64,000 bases of DNA. Source: DATBHW01 sp035307385. Lineage in GTDB: Bacteria; Chloroflexota; Ktedonobacteria; Ktedonobacterales; DATBGS01. The notes beneath the pieces were generated by a model. It had not been told where the DNA came from. It searched no databases and saw nothing but the letters and a program-made list of their open reading frames with translations. Position 1 is the first letter of the stretch, and each line of letters starts with the position of its first letter. The stretch covers positions 248,001 to 312,000 of the forward strand of contig DATGID010000024.1 in assembly GCA_035307385.1 (NCBI GenBank). Direction: 5' to 3'. A program made the translations under genes and the position numbers. Of this stretch, positions 18,049 through 25,440 are shown piece after piece.

Positions 18049-18065
18049 TAACGAAAAATTTGTTA
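18049..18065 (+). promoter_or_regulatory. Upstream copy of the TAACGAAAAATTTGTTA operator
   Basis: A 17-base sequence identical to 18146-18162 and 97 bases upstream of it. It is an inverted repeat of TAACRAA half-sites separated by 3 bases. Two identical A/T-rich operators in an otherwise G+C-rich region suggest cooperative binding or looping by a dimeric regulator, plausibly the HTH domain of the adjacent Ino1 fusion. Confidence 0.7.
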
Positions 18066-18137
18066 ATATATCTACTGTGGAACCAGGGTTGAGCGTCGTT
18101 GAGTGGATAATCCGATGTTTAGACAACCAGTACGTCC

Positions 18138-18166
18138 TTGACATTTAACGAAAAATTTGTTAGGAT
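18138..18166 (+). promoter_or_regulatory. ino1 promoter with operator in the spacer; predicted leaderless mRNA
   Basis: A perfect -35 TTGACA (18138-18143), an exact 17-bp spacer and -10 TAGGAT (18161-18166). The second operator copy (18146-18162) fills the spacer. The expected start site, about 7 bases after the -10, coincides with the A of the ATG at 18174, and no Shine-Dalgarno sequence fits, so the mRNA is predicted to be leaderless. A protein bound to the operator would block RNA polymerase directly. Confidence 0.75.
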
Positions 18167-18173
18167 AGCTCCC

Positions 18174-19691
18174 ATGGAACAACTAACGAACGCCGCCGAG
18201 CGGATCATCAGGCGCTTTGGCGGCCAGAGCGCTCTGGCCGCCCTGCTCGGCAAGCGGCAGAGCACAATCGAACACTGGGCGAGGACGGGGCGGGTGCCGG
18301 CCCAATGGCACGTGCCACTCATGTCGCTCGGACGCCAGAGAGGTGTGATCTTGGAAGCAAAAGACTTCGTCGAACTCCAGCCCAACCCGATCCAGTCGGC
18401 AGAGGGCCGCCTCGGTATCCTGCTCGTCGGCCTCGGTGCCGTCGCCTCGACGTTCATCAGCGGCGTCGAGCACGCCCGTCGCGGCAGCGGTCGGCCCGTC
18501 GGCTCGCTGACCCAGATGGGCACCATTCGCCTTGGCAAGCGAACGGAAAACCGCTCGCCCCTCATCCGCGAGTTCGTCCCGCTCGCGAACCTGGACGAAC
18601 TCGTCTTCGGCGCCTGGGACCCTTTCCCCGACAACGCCTACGAGGCAGCAGTGAAGTGCGGCGTCCTCGACCGCCACGAACACATCGAACCCATCGCCGA
18701 CTTCCTCACGTCCATCAAGCCTATGTCGGCTGCCTTTGACCAGCACTACGTCAAGCGCCTCAACGGGCCAAACGTCAAGCGCGGCACGAAGAGGGAGCTG
18801 ACCGAGCAGATTCGCGCGGACATGCGCACCTTCAAGTCCGCAAACCAGTGCGACCGCCTCGTCATGGTCTGGTGCGCCTCGACCGAGACCTACCTGGAGG
18901 AGGGGCCAAGCCACCTCACCCTCGAAAGCTTCGAGGCGGCGCTGGAGGCCGACGACGCAACGATCGCCCCCTCAATGCTCTACGCCTATGCCGCCCTGAT
19001 GGAAGGCATCCCCTTTGCCAACGGCGCCCCCAACCTGACAGCTGACATCCCGGCGCTGGTCAAGCTGGCAAACGACCAGGGCGTTCCGATCTGCGGCAAG
19101 GACTTCAAGACCGGCCAGACCCTGATCAAGACGGTGCTCGCACCGATGCTGAAGGCGCGCCTGCTCGGCCTCAACGGCTGGTACTCGACGAACATCCTCG
19201 GCAACCGCGACGGTGAGGTGCTCGACGACCCGGCGAGCTTCAAGACCAAGGAGGAGTCGAAGCTCGGCGTCCTCGAGTCCATCCTCCAGCCCCAGCTCTA
19301 CCCCGAACTCTATGGCGACGTCTATCACAAGGTGCGGATCAACTATTACCCGCCCCGGAGCGACAACAAAGAGGGCTGGGACAACATCGACCTCTTCGGC
19401 TGGCTCGGCTACCCCATGCAGGTCAAGATCGACTTCCTGTGCCGCGATTCGATTCTCGCCGCGCCCCTTCTGCTTGACCTCGCTCTTTTCCTCGACCTCG
19501 CCAAGCGAGCCAGCATGAAGGGCATCCAGGAATGGCTGTCCTTCTATTTCAAAAGCCCGCAGCACGCCGCCACGGTGTACCCGGAACACGACCTTTTCAT
19601 CCAGCAGACGAAGCTGAAGAACACGCTGCGCTGGATGATGGGCGAAGAGCAGATCACCCACCTCGGCCTCGAGTACTACCAGGAGGAATAA
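18174..19691 (+). CDS. ino1: Inositol-3-phosphate synthase with N-terminal HTH domain
   Basis: A 505-residue fusion. Residues of about 5-60 form a helix-turn-helix-like unit (RRFGGQSALAALLGKRQSTI, then WARTGRVPAQW), resembling Cro/YdaS-type DNA-binding domains. From about residue 78 it is a myo-inositol-1-phosphate synthase: NAD-binding GILLVGLGAVASTFISG (81-97), the active-site-type segment GKDFKTGQTLIKTVL (from 308) and NGWYSTNILGNRDGEVL. This family converts glucose 6-phosphate to inositol 3-phosphate for inositol lipids or solutes. The ATG at 18174 fits the leaderless promoter; an in-frame start at 18138 would overlap the -35. Codons are markedly C/G-rich at third positions compared with flanking genes, suggesting transfer. 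The HTH plus paired operators at its own promoter suggest autoregulation (inference). I do not recall this fusion being a standard Ino1 form. Confidence 0.85.
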   Translation: MEQLTNAAERIIRRFGGQSALAALLGKRQSTIEHWARTGRVPAQWHVPLMSLGRQRGVILEAKDFVELQPNPIQSAEGRLGILLVGLGAVASTFISGVEHARRGSGRPVGSLTQMGTIRLGKRTENRSPLIREFVPLANLDELVFGAWDPFPDNAYEAAVKCGVLDRHEHIEPIADFLTSIKPMSAAFDQHYVKRLNGPNVKRGTKRELTEQIRADMRTFKSANQCDRLVMVWCASTETYLEEGPSHLTLESFEAALEADDATIAPSMLYAYAALMEGIPFANGAPNLTADIPALVKLANDQGVPICGKDFKTGQTLIKTVLAPMLKARLLGLNGWYSTNILGNRDGEVLDDPASFKTKEESKLGVLESILQPQLYPELYGDVYHKVRINYYPPRSDNKEGWDNIDLFGWLGYPMQVKIDFLCRDSILAAPLLLDLALFLDLAKRASMKGIQEWLSFYFKSPQHAATVYPEHDLFIQQTKLKNTLRWMMGEEQITHLGLEYYQEE

Positions 19692-19711
19692 CGGGGAGCC
19701 GCGACTGAACG

Positions 19712-19736
19712 GAGGGCGGGTCTGAGACCCGCCCTC
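19712..19736 (+). terminator. Hairpin after ino1
   Basis: The arms GAGGGCGGGT and ACCCGCCCTC are separated by CTGAG (the 25-base sequence is nearly fully palindromic). It lies 20 bases after the ino1 stop and has no T-run, so termination is probable but not certain. Confidence 0.6.
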
Positions 19737-19755
19737 GAGGCGGTGTGGTCAAGCA

Positions 19756-19814
19756 CCAGCGCGCAGAGATCGTCGTGCCGCTGCGGAAGCGGCACGACGA
19801 TCTCTGCGCGCTGG
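19756..19814. repeat. 27-bp perfect hairpin
   Basis: A perfect inverted repeat with arms 19756-19782 and 19788-19814 and a 5-base GCGGA loop. It lies 20 bases after the smaller hairpin. It has no T-run and no flanking direct repeat. Its shape (26-27 bp stem, 5-base loop) matches the hairpin after leuD, although the sequences differ. Confidence 0.8.
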
Positions 19815-19938
19815 CGAACCCAGCCAACCACAGCAGAAACGATGCGGAGGCTGATCCAACCGCACGGCCAGCTCGCCAGCCCAGGTCTGCGAACCACGCG
19901 CCGAGGCGCGCTCGCCCTCACAATCTCCTGAAGAACCA

Positions 19939-19985
19939 ATCACCACATCAATCACCACAGGTGGTGATGTCTGCTCACCACATCA
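19939..19985. promoter_or_regulatory. Operator-like repeat cluster upstream of the DUF4386 gene
   Basis: Two direct copies of TCACCACATCA flank a perfect 18-base palindrome built from the same ATCACCAC unit. Four related half-sites within 47 bases suggest binding of a dimeric or tetrameric regulator. It lies about 210 bases before the DUF4386 ATG; the regulator is unknown. Confidence 0.5.
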
Positions 19986-20192
19986 AAGGGTATCTTCTGA
20001 TCAGAGCAAAGGACATATGCAATGACTCGGAGCTTCAGCCCGAGGAAGAATAGGAATGCCCTTACTCTCGGTAGCCCGCATCAGGCCCGGCCAGGCTGAT
20101 CCGCAAGATGCCGAACAGCGAGATAAACGATGGCGCCCTACGAACGAATGCGTTCAATCGAGCAGACCGCACCAATGAAAGGAAATAAACAC

Positions 20193-20954
20193 ATGACTAC
20201 CACCGAGCAAACCGCGCAGACTGAGAAAGCAAAGCGCATCGTCAGCACCAAGGGGCGCAGGGCAGAAATCGTGATTGCGGCCCTGTTCCTGGTAACCGCA
20301 GCCGCCAGTATCCCTGGGGCTGTTGTCCTGGATTCGATACTCAACGCCTCCAATTATCTGGCCCAGGTGTTCCCGAACCGAGGGGCCGTCGAATGGGGGA
20401 CCCTGCTGTGGTCGATCAACAACATCGGGATCGTCTTCATTGCGGTGTTTGCGTTTGGCGTGCTCAGAAAACTCGATGAAGCCCTCGCGGTTGGGTACCT
20501 GGCTTGCCGGATCATCGAGGGCACCATTATGATGATTGGCATCACCGCTACCTTGCTACTGATACCGTTGAGCCAGAAGTTCCTCCAGGCTGGTGTCCCC
20601 CAAGGCTCATGGTTTCTGACGATTGGCGACGTCCTCAAGCAGGCGGAGTTCCTTGGCCTGACGGGGCTCTCTCTGCCGATGCTCGGGCTTGGCGGATTGC
20701 TCTTTACATGGATATTGTTCCGATTCCGACTCGTTCCGCGAGTGATCTCGGTAGTGGGCTTGATCGGCTACGCCGTGGTGTTGGTTGGGAGTATTGCCGG
20801 CTGGTTCGGTCTGATCGACGTGGCACCGGGGGGCAATGGAACGATCTTTGCCCTTCCCGTCGCAACGTTCGAGATCATCCTGCTCCCCTTCTGGCTGTTA
20901 TTCAGAGGCTTCAAGACGCCGGACGCATCCGAGCACATCGTCGCCGCGCAGTGA
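20193..20954 (+). CDS. DUF4386-type integral membrane protein
   Basis: A 253-residue protein with about six membrane helices (for example IVIAALFLVTAAASIPGAVV, NIGIVFIAVFAFGVL and VISVVGLIGYAVVLVGSIAGW) and the RRIIEGT-like CRIIEGTIMM segment seen in DUF4386 members. The ATG at 20193 has AAAGGA nine bases upstream; the open frame begins 21 codons earlier without such a site. The family has no proven function. It is probably a single-gene unit: a repeat-rich leader precedes it and two hairpins follow (20965-20997 and 21067-21104). Confidence 0.8.
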   Translation: MTTTEQTAQTEKAKRIVSTKGRRAEIVIAALFLVTAAASIPGAVVLDSILNASNYLAQVFPNRGAVEWGTLLWSINNIGIVFIAVFAFGVLRKLDEALAVGYLACRIIEGTIMMIGITATLLLIPLSQKFLQAGVPQGSWFLTIGDVLKQAEFLGLTGLSLPMLGLGGLLFTWILFRFRLVPRVISVVGLIGYAVVLVGSIAGWFGLIDVAPGGNGTIFALPVATFEIILLPFWLLFRGFKTPDASEHIVAAQ

Positions 20955-20964
20955 ACGCCACCGT

Positions 20965-20997
20965 CGCTGGCGGTCCCTCTCGTGGTCGCCGCCAGCG
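20965..20997 (+). terminator. Hairpin just after the DUF4386 gene
   Basis: A perfect 9-bp stem CGCTGGCGG / CCGCCAGCG with a 15-base loop, 10 bases after the stop. It has no T-run; it may be a weak terminator or an mRNA-stabilising structure. Confidence 0.4.
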
Positions 20998-21066
20998 GTG
21001 GAGTGCTTCCTTCCTGACAATGTACACTGAAAAGGATTGAGACCGGTATGTGACCTCTATTACAGA

Positions 21067-21104
21067 ACGCTCAGCAGGGCTTATCGAGGGCACCTGCTGA
21101 GCGT
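21067..21104. terminator. 12-bp hairpin between convergent genes
   Basis: A perfect stem ACGCTCAGCAGG / CCTGCTGAGCGT with a 14-base loop, between the DUF4386 gene (plus) and the broken nitroreductase-like gene (minus). It has no obvious T-run on either side. Confidence 0.5.
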
Positions 21105-21177
21105 CGGTCAGGTCAGCACGTGAGGAGGCTGCTGAGGTCGCGCTATTTCACTGTTCAGCCCCACGTGCTGCTCACAT

Positions 21178-21597
21178 TTAACTCACCCGTCGGCAAAGGG
21201 CGATGATGGGGAACTGACGAACCATCTTCGTCTGATGCTCTGCCACAATGGGATGCAACGCCACTGCCTGGTTCCAGAGTTGCTCCCGCTCTGGTCCTTC
21301 GATGAGCACCGCATTGGCGTCGAATGCCTCCCTCCCGATCTCGACCTGGACACGGGGGTGCGTGACCAGGTTGTGCTACCAATCCGGGTGCCTGGGCGCT
21401 CCCTGTTTGGCGGCAATCACGATCAAGCGCTCGCCATCGCGGAGATAGCCCAGCAGTGTTGCATGCGGTTGGCCGCTCCTGGCACCGGTCGTCGTCAGGA
21501 CTAGCAGCGGGGTGTGGGCCAACGGTCCCTCGACGCTGCCCTCGTTGGCGCGGAACTCCTCAACCAGGCGGCGATTGGAGGCGTTGGAGGCGCTCAT
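21178..21597 (-). pseudogene. Deazaflavin(F420)-dependent nitroreductase-like gene with in-frame TAG
   Basis: One continuous 140-codon frame runs from ATG 21597 (AGGAGGGGG upstream) to TAA 21178-21180, interrupted by a single TAG at 21376-21378. The first part reads LVLTTTGARSGQPHATLLGY and ends APRHPDW; after the TAG the frame goes on with HNLVTHPRVQVEIGREAFDA and ends FPIIALCRRVS. The joined protein matches the DUF385/Ddn-like nitroreductase family, where a Tyr is expected at the stop position (HPDWYHNL). A single base change from TAC or TAT explains it. It is therefore probably a recent pseudogene; nonsense suppression or sequencing error remain possible. Only the rest of the family's length (about 139 residues) makes sense if the TAG is bridged. 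Confidence 0.85.
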
Positions 21598-21621
21598 GCC
21601 CCCTCCTGTCGTCGAAGTCGA

Positions 21622-22191
21622 TCACGTAGGCAGCTTCCTCATCTCAGCATCTGCTCCTGTGTAGCTGGCGCGATAGCCCAGCAGCAGGGCCAGCAGCTTG
21701 AGCGCCAGGAAGATGCCCTTTTGGAGGACAATGGGTGGGCCAGCCAAATAGGCTTCGTATTCCAACGCCAGCAGCGCCATCTGGAGCACGTTGGGTTTCA
21801 CCAGGTGCGTGGGATTCTTCCCACGGCTGCCCAGTACGGCCAGGCTTTCAATAAAGTCTTCGATGCGCAAGGCGGGGCGAAACTCAATCAGGATGCGGAC
21901 TGGCGTCTGGCCGCCATTGCCCCAGGTATGAGAGGTCTGTGCCGGGACGGTCACCTGTTCTCTGGCCCGTAAGAACTGGTTTGTCCCGTTGATCTGGATA
22001 CGCGCTGTGCCTTCTAGCACCTCGAAGTGCTCTTGCTGATGCAGATGGAGATGGGCCGGTGGGCCGCTAAACGCGGCTGATCGTCGCTCCTCGAAGCGGA
22101 CGAGAGCACCTCCCGTCTCCTGGGCCGTTTGATAGAAGATCGTCTGATCCCCAGTGCGCGGGTTTTCCAGCATCTGGCCGCTTGTTGCCAT
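21622..22191 (-). CDS. Cupin-domain protein
   Basis: A 189-residue protein. The beta-barrel cupin lies at about residues 25-115, with the metal-binding-like motif PAHLHLHQQEHFEVLEGTARI and the second motif PAQTSHTWGNGG. The C-terminal part is more hydrophobic (IFLALKLLALLLGY), possibly membrane-associated. The ATG at 22191 has GAGGAA upstream; longer starts lack one. It lies 24 bases upstream of the broken nitroreductase-like gene on the same strand, so the two may form an operon. The substrate is unknown; cupins of this size include dioxygenases, isomerases and sugar-binding sensors. Confidence 0.8.
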   Translation of the reverse strand: MATSGQMLENPRTGDQTIFYQTAQETGGALVRFEERRSAAFSGPPAHLHLHQQEHFEVLEGTARIQINGTNQFLRAREQVTVPAQTSHTWGNGGQTPVRILIEFRPALRIEDFIESLAVLGSRGKNPTHLVKPNVLQMALLALEYEAYLAGPPIVLQKGIFLALKLLALLLGYRASYTGADAEMRKLPT

Positions 22192-22632
22192 AGGTTCCTC
22201 ACTTCCACATGCAAATCCCTTGCTAAGGGCGGGATAGCAACATCGCCATATCGTAGGAGGCTCCTTCCCCTTGATTATAGCAGATACGCACTGTGGCACG
22301 TTCAGGTGCCGCTCGCTTCGTCCCTACGAGCCAGGCGCTCTCGCGTTGCCTCAGCTTTCAGCGCTTCCTGCCACCACCGCCATAAGAGCGCGAGGGCTTC
22401 CTCACTCACCAGAGACGCACGTGTCTAGCACAGTTGGCAGAGGCGTGCACGGCCACCGTACGCCAACAACCGGCAGGAAAAGCGCCCGTTCCCCCACACG
22501 CCGCCAGCAAAGCACGTGCGCTTGCTTTCTCGCCCTTCCTCTGCTACACTGGCTTCTGCAAGCAGACGTTTCGGAAGGAAGCCGTTTCTTTCCTACCCCT
22601 ACTCTGTTGAAGCACCAGGAGGAAATGCTCTC
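22192..22632. other. Divergent intergenic region, cupin / flavoprotein
   Basis: No gene is seen in these 440 bases. A promoter-like TTGCTT (22522-22527), 17 bp, TACACT (22545-22550) precedes the flavoprotein gene on the plus strand. Confidence 0.5.
22522..22550 (+). promoter_or_regulatory. Putative promoter of the flavoprotein gene
   Basis: -35 TTGCTT and -10 TACACT with an exact 17-bp spacer, about 80 bases before the ATG at 22633. Both hexamers are only moderate matches. Confidence 0.45.
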
Positions 22633-24109
22633 ATGGTTCAACCCGCTACTGACCTCATCCTCACTTCCCCGGCGTACGATGCGATTGTCATTGGTGCCCG
22701 CTGTGCTGGCTCGCCGACGGCCATGCTGCTGGCACGCAAAGGCTACAGGGTGCTGTTGCTGGAACGCGCCACCTTCCCCAGCGAGGTGCCCAGATGCCAC
22801 CTCATCCAAGCCCCCGGCACCGCCCGGCTCAAACGCTGGGGCTTGCTCGACCGCGTCATCGCCTCCAACTGCCCTCCGATTCCTCAGCTCACCCTGGTCC
22901 TGGGTCCGTTCGCCCTCACGAGCGCTCCACCCCTGGCCGATGAGGAAGCCCCGATCTATGCCCCCCCGTCATGGGCTGCTCGATCAAATCCTGGCGGAAG
23001 CCGCCGTGGAGGCTGGGGCCGAACTGCGTGAAGGCTTTACGGTGGAGGAACTCCTCTCTGGCGACCGCGTCACTGGGATACGTGGGCAGGGGAAAGGCGG
23101 CCAGCCAGTCATCGAAACGGCACCAATCGTGATTGGCGCCGATGGCCTGCATTCCCTGGTGGCGCGCACCGTCCAGGCTCCCCACTATCATGAGCAGCAC
23201 ACTCTGACGTGTGCCTACTTCAGCTACTTTAGCGGTCTGCCTGTGGAGGGGGCCACCATCTACGCTCGAGAGCGGCGCTTCCTTGGCGCATTCCCCACCA
23301 ACAATGGGCGGACCTGTGTCGCGCTGCAACTGCCCATCGAGGACCTTGACGCCTTCCGTATCGACATTGCGGGCCACTTCTTCCAAACGCTGGAGTTGGT
23401 GCCAGAATTGGCGGACCGGGTACGTGCGGCCCAGCGTGAAGAGCGCTTCCTGGGGGCGACCGATATGCCCAATTTCTTCCGGAAGCCCTATGGACCAGGC
23501 TGGGCTCTGGTGGGCGATGCGGGGTATCATAAAGACCCTTATACCGCCCAGGGCATCGCTGATGCCTTCCTGGGGGCAGAGTTGCTCAGTGAAGCGCTGG
23601 ATGCCGGATGGAGTGGGCGCCGCGACCTGGCGGCAGCGCTCGCGGACTATGAACAGCAGCGCAATATGGACGCGCTGCCCAAATTCGAGTTGAACTGTCA
23701 ATTGGCGAGCCTGGAACCACCGCCGCCTGAGATGCACCGGCTCTTTGGTGCTCTTGTGACCAACCCAGTCGAACGGGCCCACTCTTTCGGGACGATTGTT
23801 GGGACCGTCTCCATCCCGGAATTCTTCGCGCCCGCCAATCTCCAGCGTATCCTGACGGAGAGCGGACCGGGCGAGGTGGCCTTCCCAGACTTAAGCCGAT
23901 CTTTCTGCGCTGAGAGCCCGTGCTTCACATCTCCCGTGGGACTGGCGAAGCGCTGGCCCTCAGCACTGCAAGGAGAGTGGCTCAGCCGAGAGGATTTTGG
24001 AGCGGGCCGCCGTGCTCGATGGCATTGCCCTCTCGCTGCGCCTGAAAAGGAACGGTACGCCCTTTGGGAAAACGACCTGAAGGGAATCTTGCACTTGGTA
24101 GAGGCTTAA
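22633..24109 (+). pseudogene. FAD-dependent oxidoreductase with a frameshift in a C7 tract
   Basis: The N-terminal half begins at ATG 22633 (AGGAGG ten bases upstream) with the FAD-binding segment YDAIVIGARCAGSPTAMLLA and RVLLLERATFPSEVP. Its frame runs out at 23031. The C-terminal half continues in another frame from about 22968 with RHGLLDQILAEAAVEAGAEL, then GWALVGDAGYHKDPYTAQGI and AFLGAELL, the second FAD motif. Removing one C from the run of seven at 22961-22967 restores one protein of about 490 residues, reading Tyr-Ala-Pro-Arg-His across the joint. The whole resembles geranylgeranyl-reductase/PHBH-type flavin monooxygenases. It may be a pseudogene, a slippage-controlled (phase-variable) gene or a sequencing error. 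Its stop overlaps the convergent merR stop by 2 bases. Confidence 0.8.
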
Positions 24110-24510
24110 GCAGAATATCGCGCTTTGAACAAGGACGCAGCCTTTTGCGGATCATGCAGTAATGCCATCCGGTATTCCAACATCCAGTGAAGCGTTTCAA
24201 GCATCTGATCATATTCCGCTTTCTTCCGTTCGATTTCTTCGATCTTTTGGCGAATCCATTCGATGACTTGTTGCTCGGTACGTGAATGGGTATCCTGCGC
24301 TTGCAAGACGTCCTTCAGTTCTGCAAGCGAACACCCCAAACCTTGAAACTTTTTGATGAGTTTGAGCCGTTCAATCACCTCGTCGGAATAGGTGCGATAA
24401 TTATTTTCCTCTCTTTGCACATGCCGACTGTCCAACAAGCCTTCCTTTTCATAAAAGCGAATGGTGTGGATGGTTAACCCCGTTTGTTCAGCTAATTCGT
24501 GTATCCGCAT
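24106..24510 (-). CDS. MerR-family transcriptional regulator
   Basis: A 134-residue regulator with an N-terminal winged HTH (MRIHELAEQTGLTIHTIRFY, EKEGLLDSRH, then NNYRTYSDEVIERLKLI) and a C-terminal coiled coil (about 78-115, IRQKIEEIERKKAEYDQML). The C-terminus has no conserved cysteine pair, so an organic ligand or another signal is more likely than a metal. The ATG at 24510 has AGGAGG upstream. It is divergent from the SDR gene across a promoter with the long 19-bp spacer that MerR proteins remodel, which makes that gene its likely target. Confidence 0.9.
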   Translation of the reverse strand: MRIHELAEQTGLTIHTIRFYEKEGLLDSRHVQREENNYRTYSDEVIERLKLIKKFQGLGCSLAELKDVLQAQDTHSRTEQQVIEWIRQKIEEIERKKAEYDQMLETLHWMLEYRMALLHDPQKAASLFKARYSA

Positions 24511-24531
24511 ATATCCCCTCCTCACAAAGAC

Positions 24532-24562
24532 TTGCTATAGAGTGAACTCTATAGTTTAGAGT
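24532..24562 (+). promoter_or_regulatory. MerR-type promoter/operator
   Basis: -35 TTGCTA (24532-24537), a 19-bp spacer and -10 TAGAGT (24557-24562). The spacer contains the perfect inverted repeat CTATAGAG-TGAA-CTCTATAG, and an overlapping AACTCTA-TAGTT-TAGAGTT follows. A stretched spacer centred on a palindrome is the hallmark of MerR activation by DNA untwisting. Confidence 0.75.
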
Positions 24563-24612
24563 TCTATTGTGCAAGGCATACGACACTACAACTGCAAAAG
24601 GAGCTTATCATC

Positions 24613-25440
24613 ATGCGTGTTTTCGTCACAGGAGCGCCAGGCTTCATCGGTACCGCCGTTGTCCGCGAACTCCTCGATGCCGGGCATCAGGTCGTTGGTC
24701 TGACCCGTTCAGACGCTGGCGCCGAGGTCCTGAAGAAAGCCGGGGCTGAGGTGCATCGCGGTTCCCTTGACGACCTCGACAGCCTTCACCGCGGCGCTGC
24801 GGCTGCCGACGGCGTCATTCACCTGGCATTTAATCACAACTTCTCGGACTTCGCCGCCGCGCTTACTGCCGATCTGCGCGCTGTCGAGACCATGGGAGCG
24901 GCGCTCGAAGGCACAGGCAAGCCGTTCGTGACCACCGCTCACTTACGCGGGGAAGCATCGGAGCACGCGACGCTCACCCTGGCTGGAGTGCGATCATCGG
25001 TTGTCTCGCTCTCTCTGTCCGTACATGGCGAGGGCGACCATCACGGCTTCGTGCCGAGATTGATCGCCATTGCCCGCGAGAAGGGCGTCTCTGCCTACAT
25101 CGGCGACGGGTCCAATCGCTGGCCTGCTGTCCATCGCCTCGATGCGGCGACCCTGTACCGCCTGGCACTGGAAGCCGCCCCGGCTGGGGCGCGGCTTGAT
25201 GGCGTTGGCGACGAGGGGGTGCCATTCCGCGACATCGCCGGGGTCATTGGTCGGCACCTGAACTTGCCGCTGGTCAGCATTGCCCCTGAAGAGGCAGGCG
25301 ACCACTTCGGCGCTTTTCTCGGCACTGTGGCGGCACGTGACCTCCCGAGGTCGAGTGTAGCGACCCAGGAACTCCTGGGATGGCGACCTGTACATCCTGG
25401 ACTGATCGCGGATATCGATCGGCATTACTTCAATAGTTGA
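24613..25440 (+). CDS. Atypical SDR / NAD(P)-dependent epimerase-like protein
   Basis: A 275-residue Rossmann protein with the N-terminal nucleotide-binding motif FVTGAPGFIGTAVVRELLDA, VIHLAF at the end of strand 4, and SVHGEGDHHGFVPRLIAIAR and DGSNRWPAVHRLDAATLYRL in the C-terminal part. The central segment (TTAHLRGEASEHATLTLAG) is shorter than in most relatives as I remember them, so a small internal deletion is possible, and the usual Tyr-x3-Lys is not evident. AAAAGGAGC lies upstream of the ATG. It is divergent from merR and probably regulated by it. The substrate is unknown; relatives are called NAD-dependent epimerase/dehydratases. Confidence 0.8.
   Translation: MRVFVTGAPGFIGTAVVRELLDAGHQVVGLTRSDAGAEVLKKAGAEVHRGSLDDLDSLHRGAAAADGVIHLAFNHNFSDFAAALTADLRAVETMGAALEGTGKPFVTTAHLRGEASEHATLTLAGVRSSVVSLSLSVHGEGDHHGFVPRLIAIAREKGVSAYIGDGSNRWPAVHRLDAATLYRLALEAAPAGARLDGVGDEGVPFRDIAGVIGRHLNLPLVSIAPEEAGDHFGAFLGTVAARDLPRSSVATQELLGWRPVHPGLIADIDRHYFNS

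Larger units (their letters stand above)
17759..18173. other. Divergent regulatory region between hppD and ino1
   Basis: No gene is seen in these 415 bases. The region holds the hppD promoter (17905-17934, minus strand), two identical 17-base operator-like sequences (18049-18065 and 18146-18162) and the ino1 promoter (18138-18166, plus strand). Confidence 0.7.
19692..20192. other. Hairpin- and repeat-rich gap after ino1
   Basis: No gene is seen in these 500 bases. They contain two hairpins (19712-19736, 19756-19814) and an operator-like cluster: TCACCACATCA at 19940-19950 and 19975-19985 flanking a perfect palindrome ATCACCAC-AG-GTGGTGAT (19951-19968), plus TCTGATCAGA at about 19996-20005. 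The repeats precede the DUF4386 gene and may control it. Confidence 0.6.
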
